Shown here: positions 1-5,067 of the stretch, piece by piece
Layout: every line of letters begins with the position of its first letter
Position numbering within the stretch: position 1 is the first letter of the stretch
Source of the DNA: an uncultured Eubacteriales bacterium
GTDB taxonomy: Bacteria; Bacillota_A; Clostridia; Oscillospirales; Oscillospiraceae
Assembly: GCA_949747935.1 (NCBI GenBank)
Contig: CATKHE010000086.1
Span: 1-5,820 of the forward strand
Length of the DNA: 5,820 bases
Direction of reading: 5' to 3'
Translations under genes and position numbers: made by a program
The notes under the pieces: generated by a model
Databases searched by the model: none
Told to the model about the DNA's origin: nothing
What the model saw: only the letters and a program-made list of their open reading frames with translations

Positions 1-27
1 AGGGCCCGGCGCAAAATGCCAAGCCCT
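1..27 (-). terminator. Probable terminator hairpin of the sigma/anti-sigma operon (edge of window)
   Basis: Read on the minus strand, this stretch folds into a 10-bp stem with a 7-nt loop (arms 27-18 and 10-1). Two of the pairs are G-U wobbles. On the plus strand the same two positions are C-A mismatches, so the fold is complete only in minus-strand RNA. It begins 24 nt after the stop codon of the secreted protein gene, where a Rho-independent terminator would be expected. The U-tract that would confirm it lies beyond position 1 and cannot be seen, so the call rests on the stem and its position. Confidence 0.5.
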
Positions 28-51
28 CCACCTATTATTGATATCTTAATC

Positions 52-480
52 CTACTGACCCGTCACAAAGAATGTCTCTGATCTGGAATCACGGCCCTTG
101 GCATTTTTTGCGAAAACAGTAATAACTACCTTGTAGGCTTCAAAACGCTCGCTGTCGAATTCAAATGTATTCAGATGGAAATAAGCATCTGTAACACTCA
201 TTCCATCATCATTTTCTGCCTTGCTATATGTTAATATCCATCGGCCATCAATGAGCTTGTAAACGAAAATACTCTCACAGCCGATTTTCTCCATTTTACC
301 GCTACCGGTGATAGAAAAATCGACAATTAGTTCGCCTGTATAAGGAGTAACATCCATACCATATACAGCGATTTGAGCACTTGCCTTTGGATCAATGGTT
401 CCAGCAGCTAAAACAGGAATACCCATTGTAGCTATAAAAACGATGGACAGAACGAGTGAAAGTATTTTTTTTGTTTTCAT
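52..480 (-). CDS. Small secreted protein of unknown function, last gene of the sigma factor operon
   Basis: The product is 142 residues from the chosen start. Residues 1-25 form a classic Sec signal peptide: lysine-rich MKTKK, a hydrophobic core, and a VLA-A cleavage site around residues 23-26. The mature part of about 115 residues has alternating hydrophobic residues that suggest an all-beta domain, a single cysteine (about residue 68, in KIGCES) and no membrane anchor, sortase motif or lipobox. The layout (short acidic linker, a GxGxMxxIG-like stretch, a DSR motif near the C-terminus) recalls small secreted Firmicutes proteins such as DUF6147, but this is from memory and tentative. An in-frame ATG at 498 would overlap the anti-sigma gene by 11 nt. 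It was not chosen because it lacks a ribosome binding site and would put charged residues ahead of the signal peptide, while ATG at 480 has GAGGA 11 nt upstream. GC is about 39%, well below the genes upstream. Its place behind the anti-sigma gene suggests it is made under the same control, perhaps as an envelope effector or sensor partner. Confidence 0.8.
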   Translation of the reverse strand: MKTKKILSLVLSIVFIATMGIPVLAAGTIDPKASAQIAVYGMDVTPYTGELIVDFSITGSGKMEKIGCESIFVYKLIDGRWILTYSKAENDDGMSVTDAYFHLNTFEFDSERFEAYKVVITVFAKNAKGRDSRSETFFVTGQ

Positions 481-487
481 TGTCTTT

Positions 488-1342
488 TCATTCCTCATAC
501 ATAGATTCTAGTGTCTCCTTGAGGTTGGAGATTGGCATATTCGTAACAATATAGTATTCAGTCATGCCAATATACCATGTGGCCGTATTATTGTCCGAAT
601 TTGGTAATAGATAGTGTTTAATACCGTTGCATATATAAGTTTCAAATTTTGAATCGACTTTTTCATATTGAAGCAAATTAGGATTCTGCTCACTATCCCG
701 CTTTACATTAAACACAAAAAATTTACCCTGCTTTTGCCAAGTAATAACGAATTGAATTTTTTTCGTCTTGGAATTGTAAGAAAATACAGGCTCTCCAGCC
801 TCAAAGTCACTAGGGAATTTAGGAACCAGAAGTTCATCCCCACATTCTTCCATAGCCTTTTGCAATTCCGCATACTCTTTAGGAATACCCTGACTTTTCG
901 ATGAAGCGGGCAAAGAGAAATGGAACTGTTCCGCGGTCCAGGTGGCGACCATTTGGATAACGTTTGCGTGGCCGAACACCGGAACACAGGTTATGAATAC
1001 GAGTACCACAGCGGCGGCGGTAAGCAGGGTGAATTTGAAACGCCATTTTCTCTGTTTATGGGAAAGGCACTTCTTCGCTCCAAGCTTCGCCATTTTGCTG
1101 CTCTCCACAGGATACAGGGGTTCCTCCAAAGTGCGGTAAAGTTGGTCAAAATCTCTGCGGGCCTGTTCTGCGCTGGGCAGATGTTCTGATTCTCGCTCTG
1201 CGATCACCTCCAAAATCTGGTCGATCAGCTCCGGGTTGTCCGCCTCCTCTGACAAAGCCGACGCACGAAGGATCTCCTCTAAATCTTTTGTGCTTAACTG
1301 GTCTAAATGGGAATACCTTTTTTTTGAATATTCATCACCCAC
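488..1342 (-). CDS. Anti-sigma factor, single-pass membrane protein with a DUF4367-like outer domain
   Basis: This 284-residue protein has the layout of an ECF anti-sigma factor. Residues 1-100 are a charged cytoplasmic part beginning with HLDQLSTKDLEEIL and a leucine-rich helix, a pattern typical of Clostridia anti-sigma proteins. Residues about 103-126 form one transmembrane helix, preceded by a basic stretch (HKQRKWRFK). Residues about 127-284 are extracytoplasmic. Their end has the W-x-x-G / Y-Y-I-V / S-N-L-K-E-T-L pattern seen in DUF4367-type domains, and they carry two cysteines (about 167 and 238) that could form a disulfide. I see no zinc-binding HxxxCxxC motif, so it is not a classical ZAS anti-sigma factor. 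The start is GTG, backed by AAGGGGG 9 nt upstream; no in-frame ATG occurs before about residue 84. It lies 69 bp after the sigma gene. It presumably holds the sigma factor at the membrane until an outer signal arrives. GC drops strongly near position 900, between the membrane part and the outer domain. Confidence 0.82.
   Translation of the reverse strand: MGDEYSKKRYSHLDQLSTKDLEEILRASALSEEADNPELIDQILEVIAERESEHLPSAEQARRDFDQLYRTLEEPLYPVESSKMAKLGAKKCLSHKQRKWRFKFTLLTAAAVVLVFITCVPVFGHANVIQMVATWTAEQFHFSLPASSKSQGIPKEYAELQKAMEECGDELLVPKFPSDFEAGEPVFSYNSKTKKIQFVITWQKQGKFFVFNVKRDSEQNPNLLQYEKVDSKFETYICNGIKHYLLPNSDNNTATWYIGMTEYYIVTNMPISNLKETLESMYEE
492..496 (-). promoter_or_regulatory. Ribosome binding site of the secreted protein gene
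   Basis: GAGGA lies 11 nt ahead of the ATG at 480, inside the last codons of the anti-sigma gene. The spacing is slightly long. It supports the start at 480 over the ATG at 498, whose upstream sequence has no purine-rich motif. Translation is probably coupled to that of the anti-sigma gene, whose stop codon (488-490) falls between this site and the start. Confidence 0.5.
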
Positions 1343-1351
1343 AGGTTTTGA

Positions 1352-1358
1352 CCCCCTT
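1352..1358 (-). promoter_or_regulatory. Ribosome binding site fixing the GTG start of the anti-sigma gene
   Basis: AAGGGGG stands 9 nt ahead of the GTG at 1342-1340. With no ATG nearby in frame, this site decides the start codon. Confidence 0.65.
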
Positions 1359-1380
1359 GCTACATATATCCCAGACGGAC

Positions 1381-1413
1381 AAAAAAATGGACATTTTTTT
1401 AAAAAAAATTTTT
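1381..1413 (-). repeat. A/T-tract block with a 9-bp inverted repeat between sigma and anti-sigma genes
   Basis: Right after the sigma stop codon the sense strand runs through successive tracts of T8 and A7, then TGTCCA, then T7. Positions 1381-1400 form a perfect 9-bp inverted repeat (A7TG and CAT7) around a 2-bp centre. The centre is too short for a good hairpin loop, so an RNA stem would be weak and A-U only. Such tracts bend DNA. In RNA the stem plus U7 could act as a weak attenuator that lowers anti-sigma output relative to sigma. The TGTCC word occurs twice (1389-1393 and 1377-1381). Function is inferred only. Confidence 0.45.
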
Positions 1414-1939
1414 AATGGAACGGGAAATATTTTTCCAGCTTTTTTCGGGCCCGCTGGACTCTTTTCTGACAGGCGCTGAGGGACAGGCCCGTATCGGCTG
1501 AGACTGACTTGAAGCTTGCGCCCTCCGCCGAGATTTTCCTCAGCAGGGTGAGGTCCATTGGCTTTAGCTTTTCCTCCAGGATGCTATTGATTTCATTGAC
1601 TGCGTCGGCGCTTTCCACTTCCCTCAGCTCTTTCTCGGCGAAGCTGTCCGGGATCAAGCCCTCGTTCAGCTCAGCCAGTCTCCATTTATCGCGCATCTGC
1701 GTTCGTTTCGCGTGGAGGGCCTTGTGCTTTACCACCTGCTGCAGCCAGCGCTCCGGCAGCTCCGTTCCGACCAGAAAGTCCAGCTGTTTCAGCGCCTCCA
1801 GATAGGCATCCTGAACAACCTCCTCCGCCAGATCGTGATTTTCCACAATTGCGTTGGCGTAGGCGAACATCTTTTTGAAGTTCTTCTCGTAAAAGGGATT
1901 GAAAAAATCCTCCTGTGCGATTCGCTTCTTGTCTTCCAC
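1412..1939 (-). CDS. RNA polymerase sigma factor, ECF subfamily (sigma-70 family)
   Basis: The product is 175 residues, the usual size of an ECF sigma factor. Region 2 covers about residues 12-80, with FYEKNFKKMFAYANAIV and the region 2.2-like DLAEEVVQDAYLEAL (36-50) that binds core polymerase and the -10 element. Region 4 covers about 113-172, with the helix-turn-helix at about 141-168 (ASFKSVSADTGLSLSACQKR, then basic residues) that reads the -35 element. There is no region 1.1 or region 3, which fits the ECF group. The start is GTG, with AGGAG 9 nt upstream; another GTG 10 nt earlier is in a different frame. The gene is followed by its likely anti-sigma factor and a secreted protein, the usual arrangement for a stimulus-released sigma factor. 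A sigma-A type promoter about 85 nt upstream should give basal expression. I cannot name the exact ECF group, and the regulon is unknown. Confidence 0.9.
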   Translation of the reverse strand: MEDKKRIAQEDFFNPFYEKNFKKMFAYANAIVENHDLAEEVVQDAYLEALKQLDFLVGTELPERWLQQVVKHKALHAKRTQMRDKWRLAELNEGLIPDSFAEKELREVESADAVNEINSILEEKLKPMDLTLLRKISAEGASFKSVSADTGLSLSACQKRVQRARKKLEKYFPFH

Positions 1940-1948
1940 TGCCTGACA

Positions 1949-1953
1949 CTCCT
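1949..1953 (-). promoter_or_regulatory. Ribosome binding site fixing the GTG start of the sigma factor gene
   Basis: AGGAG stands 9 nt ahead of the GTG at 1939-1937. No in-frame ATG with a comparable site is present, so this GTG is the best start. Confidence 0.7.
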
Positions 1954-1958
1954 ATTCC

Positions 1959-1972
1959 TGAGTATTGAGTAT
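1959..1972. repeat. Perfect tandem heptamer TGAGTAT x2 in the sigma gene leader
   Basis: Two copies of TGAGTAT stand head to tail directly upstream of the sigma gene ribosome binding site, inside the predicted 5' leader. They run into one copy of the TATCTGCTTA repeat. They could be a binding site or chance. Confidence 0.5.
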
Positions 1973-1999
1973 CTGCTTAGAGGTTCACATATATGGACC

Positions 2000-2036
2000 A
2001 TTGTTTTGAAATAATGAAACCATTCTATCAAACAAT
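2000..2036. repeat. Inverted repeat ATTGTTT / AAACAAT around the -10 box
   Basis: ATTGTTT (2000-2006) and its reverse complement AAACAAT (2030-2036) are 30 bp apart centre to centre, about three helical turns. The -10 hexamer (2022-2027) and the expected transcription start lie between them. This is a plausible operator arrangement, but both arms are AT-rich, so chance is possible. Confidence 0.35.
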
Positions 2037-2050
2037 TTTTGGAAAGTCAA
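2022..2050 (-). promoter_or_regulatory. Sigma-A type promoter of the sigma/anti-sigma operon
   Basis: On the minus strand, TTGACT (2050-2045) and TAGAAT (2027-2022) are separated by exactly 17 nt. Each hexamer differs from the consensus at one position. A T-rich stretch lies just upstream. The expected start of transcription is near 2015, giving a leader of about 75 nt before the GTG of the sigma gene. Housekeeping transcription of an ECF operon is common and supplies the basal pool of sigma and anti-sigma factor. Confidence 0.72.
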
Positions 2051-2103
2051 AGGAGAATTTGTCAAAAAATATCTGCTTATTGCTCTTACTGGGATATAAT
2101 TAC

Positions 2104-2153
2104 GAAAAGCGCCGCCGTTTGACTGTCAGAGACAGTCTTGACACGGCGGCGCT
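2104..2153 (-). terminator. Nested-hairpin Rho-independent terminator of the ptsI operon
   Basis: A perfect 11-bp GC-rich stem (arms 2143-2153 and 2108-2118) encloses a second perfect 7-bp stem (2131-2137 with 2121-2127, loop 2128-2130). On the minus strand the outer stem is followed by TTTTC, a short U-tract. It lies 44 nt after the stop of the small membrane protein gene and before the sigma promoter, so it separates the two operons. The U-run is short, but the stem is very strong. The inner stem is unusual for a plain terminator. Confidence 0.75.
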
Positions 2154-2196
2154 CAGCGCCGGTTTTATACAGCGGCGGGAACCGGTGTTCCGTCCG

Positions 2197-2661
2197 CTAC
2201 GCCAGGAAAATAAAGATCAGGGCCAGCAGAATCAGAACCGTCCCCAGAATCCGGGTAATCTGCGTCACTCGCCGGATGGGGCAGCTTTGGAAAGTCTCGA
2301 AGGTGGTAATGGGGTAGGGGAAGGCTGCGAAGCCAATTCCAGCCAGCAGAATGGCTGTATACGTCAGCGGTCCCTGCCAGCCGCCCAGCGCGGAGATCAG
2401 AATGAGGATGGCGCAGACCATCAGAATCAGGTACAGCCCCAGCTTTCGCTTTTGATCTGCCTGGACGTAGTCCTCTGCAGCCTCCTTGCAGGGGACGCCG
2501 CAGGCGGGGAAGCGGCGGGTGCGCCCCTGCGCAACAGCGGGCGGAGCCTCCGGGGATACCGGCTTGCCGCAGTAGACGCAGCGGTCCCAACGGGCCAGAT
2601 TGTCCTCCGGAAGGGCAGGTTTGGGATATATCTTTTTGGTCCGTCTCTTTTTGCCGCTCAT
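2197..2661 (-). CDS. Small membrane protein with a four-cysteine N-terminal motif, function unknown
   Basis: The product is 154 residues. The N-terminus is very basic (MSGKKRRTKK), so it should face the cytoplasm. Cysteines 28 and 31 (CVYC) and 54 and 58 (CGVPC) have C-x2-C and C-x3-C spacing and probably bind one zinc ion as a small zinc-ribbon-like or treble-clef knuckle. Three hydrophobic segments follow, at about 75-95, 98-120 and 136-154, giving a membrane anchor that ends almost at the C-terminus. A further cysteine (about 127) sits between the second and third segments. The start codon overlaps the ptsI stop in an ATGA (2658-2661), with GGGAG 8 nt ahead inside ptsI, so translation is coupled to that of Enzyme I. 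It is the last gene before the terminator. I do not recognise the family. A housekeeping membrane role unrelated to sugar metabolism is equally possible. Confidence 0.75.
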   Translation of the reverse strand: MSGKKRRTKKIYPKPALPEDNLARWDRCVYCGKPVSPEAPPAVAQGRTRRFPACGVPCKEAAEDYVQADQKRKLGLYLILMVCAILILISALGGWQGPLTYTAILLAGIGFAAFPYPITTFETFQSCPIRRVTQITRILGTVLILLALIFIFLA

Positions 2662-4388
2662 AGGCCCAGCTCCCGCAGGATCTGGTCCAGCCGCTCCCGG
2701 GCCGCGGGGACGCTGCCCTGGGCGAGAATGGCGTCCATTACCGGTTCCAGATCCGCCTTAGAGGTCTGATTGATGATATATTTGGTGCGGCCCGCCAGTG
2801 CCGGCGCCACCGACAGCTCATTGATGCCCATGGCGCACCATAGGGGGATGAGCCGGGGCTCGGAGGCGGTCTCGCCGCAGATGCCCACGTCCACCTTCCG
2901 GGCCCGGGCGTTGTCACACACCAGCTTGATGGAGCGCAGAACGGAGAGGTTGCAGCTGTCGTAGAGGTACTGGACCCTCTCGTTCATCCGGTCGCTGGCG
3001 GTGGTGTATTGAATCAGGTCGTTGGAGCCGATGGAGAAGAAGTCCACATGACAGGCCAGGATGTCAGACAGCATGACGGCGGCGGGAGTTTCGATCATAA
3101 TACCCACCGGTATCTCCCTGTTGTAGGCCTCGCCCCGCTGATCCAGCTCCTCCATGGCCCGGGCCAGCAGCGTCTTGGCCTGGAGCAGCTCCTCCAGGTT
3201 GACAATCATGGGGAACATAATCTTCACCTGACCGAAGACACTGGCCCGGAGGACGGCCCGCAGCTGAGTCCGGAAGATTTCCTCCCGGTCCAGGCACAGC
3301 CGGATGGCCCGGTAGCCCAGGAAGGGGTTGGCTTCCCTGGGCAGGTCCATATAGTCCAGCTGTTTGTCTCCACCAATGTCCAGGGTGCGGATAATCAGCT
3401 CACGGCCCTGGTTTTTCTCCGCCATGGAGCGGTAGGCCTCAAACTGAAGCTCCTCAGAAGGATAGCCGTTCTGTCCCATATAGAGAAACTCGGTGCGGAA
3501 CAGGCCGATTCCATCGCAGGCGGCGGCGTCAAAGGCGTCGATGCTCTCCCTATCGCCGGAGTTGATGTTCACTCGGACAGAGAAGCCGTCCTTGGTCCGG
3601 GCGGGGGCCTCCTTACAGGCGTCAAAAAGGAGGCGCTGGCGGTCGTCCTCCGCCTTCCTGATCTGAAACGCTGCTTTGGCAGCTTCGTCAGGACTCAGGA
3701 TCACCGAACCTGTGCCGCCGTCCGCCAAAGCCTCCTGGCCGCTGGATACCAGGTCCAGCATGGGGCCGGTGCCCACAATGGCCGGGACGCCCAGAGCCTT
3801 GGCCAGAATGACAGTGTGGGAGGTGACGCCCCCTTTCTCGGTGACCATGCCGCCCAGCCGCTTCCGGTCCATCCGTACGGTGTCGGCAGGGGTGAGGTCC
3901 TCGGCGAAGACGATGAGGCTGTCCCCCTGGAGGCCGGCAAAGGGGTCAGCCGCCCCGAGACCCTGGATTTCGCAGGTGATCTCCCGACAGACGTTGTTGA
4001 TGTCCGCAGCTCTGTCCTGGAGGTAGGGGTCGTCCACCCCCAGGAACATGGACTCGGTTTCCGCCCGCTTCTGTTCGATGGCCCAGGAGGAGCAGACCGA
4101 CTCCGCACGAATCAGCTCTTTTACCTGGTCGAAGAGATAGTCGTCCTCGGCGATAACCTGATATGCCTCAAAGATGGCGGCGCCCTCCTCGCCCTGTGTG
4201 TCCCGAGCCTGGACGGCCAGACGGCGCAGGGAGTCAATATACCGGGCGCGGGCGGCCTCCATGTCGTCAATTTCTGTTTGAGGGTCGTCGACCGTCCGGC
4301 GCTCCAGACAGAGCGCCGAAGGACGGAACACCGCCGCCCGGCCCGCCGCACAGCCTGATGCCCCTGCCAGTCCCTTTATCTGTATCAT
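2658..4388 (-). CDS. ptsI: Phosphoenolpyruvate-protein phosphotransferase (PTS Enzyme I)
   Basis: Enzyme I takes phosphate from phosphoenolpyruvate onto a histidine and passes it to HPr in the cytoplasm, driving sugar uptake by EII permeases. The 576 residues match the family length (E. coli 575). The N-terminal HPr-binding helical part covers about 1-145. The swivelling phosphohistidine domain follows, with the active histidine at 191 in GGVTSH. The C-terminal PEP-binding barrel runs from about 260. Counterparts of the E. coli PEP-site residues are present at a constant offset of two: Arg298 (LFRTEF), Arg334 (TLDIGGDK region), Glu433 (MIETP), Asn456-Asp457 (GSNDL), Arg467 (SDRMN) and catalytic Cys504 (GICGE). 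The second family signature (DFFSIGSNDLIQYTTASDRM) is complete. The start has GGGAGGT 8 nt upstream. It lies 18 bp after the aldolase gene and overlaps the next gene by 4 bp. No HPr or EII gene is visible, so it may be the general Enzyme I in an unusual place or a dedicated paralog; the sequence shows only that it should be active. Confidence 0.96.
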   Translation of the reverse strand: MIQIKGLAGASGCAAGRAAVFRPSALCLERRTVDDPQTEIDDMEAARARYIDSLRRLAVQARDTQGEEGAAIFEAYQVIAEDDYLFDQVKELIRAESVCSSWAIEQKRAETESMFLGVDDPYLQDRAADINNVCREITCEIQGLGAADPFAGLQGDSLIVFAEDLTPADTVRMDRKRLGGMVTEKGGVTSHTVILAKALGVPAIVGTGPMLDLVSSGQEALADGGTGSVILSPDEAAKAAFQIRKAEDDRQRLLFDACKEAPARTKDGFSVRVNINSGDRESIDAFDAAACDGIGLFRTEFLYMGQNGYPSEELQFEAYRSMAEKNQGRELIIRTLDIGGDKQLDYMDLPREANPFLGYRAIRLCLDREEIFRTQLRAVLRASVFGQVKIMFPMIVNLEELLQAKTLLARAMEELDQRGEAYNREIPVGIMIETPAAVMLSDILACHVDFFSIGSNDLIQYTTASDRMNERVQYLYDSCNLSVLRSIKLVCDNARARKVDVGICGETASEPRLIPLWCAMGINELSVAPALAGRTKYIINQTSKADLEPVMDAILAQGSVPAARERLDQILRELGL

Positions 4389-4406
4389 GTGAGCGCACCT
4401 CCCGGA

Positions 4407-5051
4407 TTATTTCTTTCGGTAGTTCTGGAAGGAGCCCAGAACGATCTCCATATCTTTGGGAGTCAGATTGACGGCTCCGCCCGCCATGCGGGTGTTGTAG
4501 TAGAGTTGAGAGACAAATTCGATCTGCTGTGCCACATCTAGCGTATATGAGAGATTGCCGCCCACCGCCAGCAGGCCGTGGTTGCCCAGCAGGCAGGCGA
4601 AATGGTCCTCTCCCATGGCGTCATAGGCCGCCTGGGCCAGCTCATAGGTGCCGAACTGCACATAAGGGATACAGGGCACATCAGCGCCGGAATAGGCCAC
4701 CAGATAGTGGAGAGGCTCAATGCTCCAGTGGAGGCAGGCTAAGGTGGTGGCATAGGTGGAATGGGTGTGGATGACGGCGTTGACGCCGGGCCGCTTCTGA
4801 TAGAAAATGCGGTGCATATCGTATTCGCTGGAGGGTTTGGCGTCTCCGTCCACCTTCTCGCCGTCGGGGGTGAGGACCACTACATCCTCCGGCTTTGTGA
4901 GAAAATAGTCCATGCCCGAGGGGCTGATGGCCATCAGGTTTTCCTTGGGATTATAGACGCTCAGGTTGCCGAAGGTACCCACGGTCAGCCCCAGCTCCAC
5001 CAGCTTTTTGCCGTATTCTACGACCTGCTCCCGTTCTTCCTTTAAAATCAT
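4407..5051 (-). CDS. Class II aldolase/adducin family protein, L-fuculose-phosphate aldolase-like
   Basis: The 214-residue length matches E. coli FucA (215), a zinc enzyme that splits L-fuculose 1-phosphate into dihydroxyacetone phosphate and L-lactaldehyde. The family landmarks are in place with a constant offset of three from FucA: phosphate-site GTFGNLS (25-31) and SPSGMD (43-48), catalytic Glu76 (PSSEYD), zinc ligands His95 and His97 (HTHS) and His158 (GNHG), and Tyr116 (LHYLV). A tyrosine near the C-terminus (211) may stand for FucA Tyr209. A glutamate at 76, rather than the aspartate usual in ribulose-5-phosphate 4-epimerases, favours aldol cleavage. The true substrate is open: fuculose, rhamnulose-like or deoxypentulose phosphates, or a decarboxylation as in the OtnC branch. 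It has AAGGAGGA 7 nt ahead of its ATG. It sits between the dehydrogenase (16 bp gap) and ptsI (18 bp gap), so it is in one transcript with both. No fucose isomerase or kinase is in view. Confidence 0.9.
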   Translation of the reverse strand: MILKEEREQVVEYGKKLVELGLTVGTFGNLSVYNPKENLMAISPSGMDYFLTKPEDVVVLTPDGEKVDGDAKPSSEYDMHRIFYQKRPGVNAVIHTHSTYATTLACLHWSIEPLHYLVAYSGADVPCIPYVQFGTYELAQAAYDAMGEDHFACLLGNHGLLAVGGNLSYTLDVAQQIEFVSQLYYNTRMAGGAVNLTPKDMEIVLGSFQNYRKK

Positions 5052-5067
5052 GGGTCGTTCCTCCTTG

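Larger units (their letters stand above)
1970..2079. repeat. 10-bp direct repeat TATCTGCTTA at 1970-1979 and 2070-2079, flanking the sigma promoter
   Basis: The same 10-bp word occurs twice in the same orientation, exactly 100 bp apart, one copy on each side of the promoter at 2022-2050. The flanking bases differ. It may be a pair of regulator sites, a trace of a past insertion, or coincidence. Confidence 0.45.

Noticed and set aside
481..498. Upstream ATG at 498 as start of the secreted protein
   Set aside because: It has no ribosome binding site and would add charged residues before the signal peptide; the ATG at 480 has GAGGA upstream.
1686..1949. Alternative minus-strand frame overlapping the sigma gene start
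   Set aside because: It is out of frame with the sigma domains, rich in Gly/Arg/Ala as expected for a shadow frame, and shows no family motif.
1965..1989. ECF-type autoregulated promoter (GAACCT-like -35) upstream of the sigma gene
   Set aside because: GAACCT occurs at 1986-1981, but no matching ECF -10 element (such as CGTC or TCAAA) lies at a suitable distance, and the leader would be very short.
2095..2100. TATAAT on the plus strand as a promoter
   Set aside because: No -35 hexamer is found 16-18 nt upstream, and no plus-strand gene follows.
1993..2769. Plus-strand open frame of 258 codons
   Set aside because: It runs across the sigma promoter, the terminator and the small membrane protein gene on the other strand. 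Its product is low-complexity and unlike any family I know.
3009..4358. Long plus-strand open frame of 449 codons opposite ptsI
   Set aside because: It lies fully antisense to a clear Enzyme I gene with intact motifs. The translation shows no recognisable domain, and long antisense frames are common in GC-rich genes.
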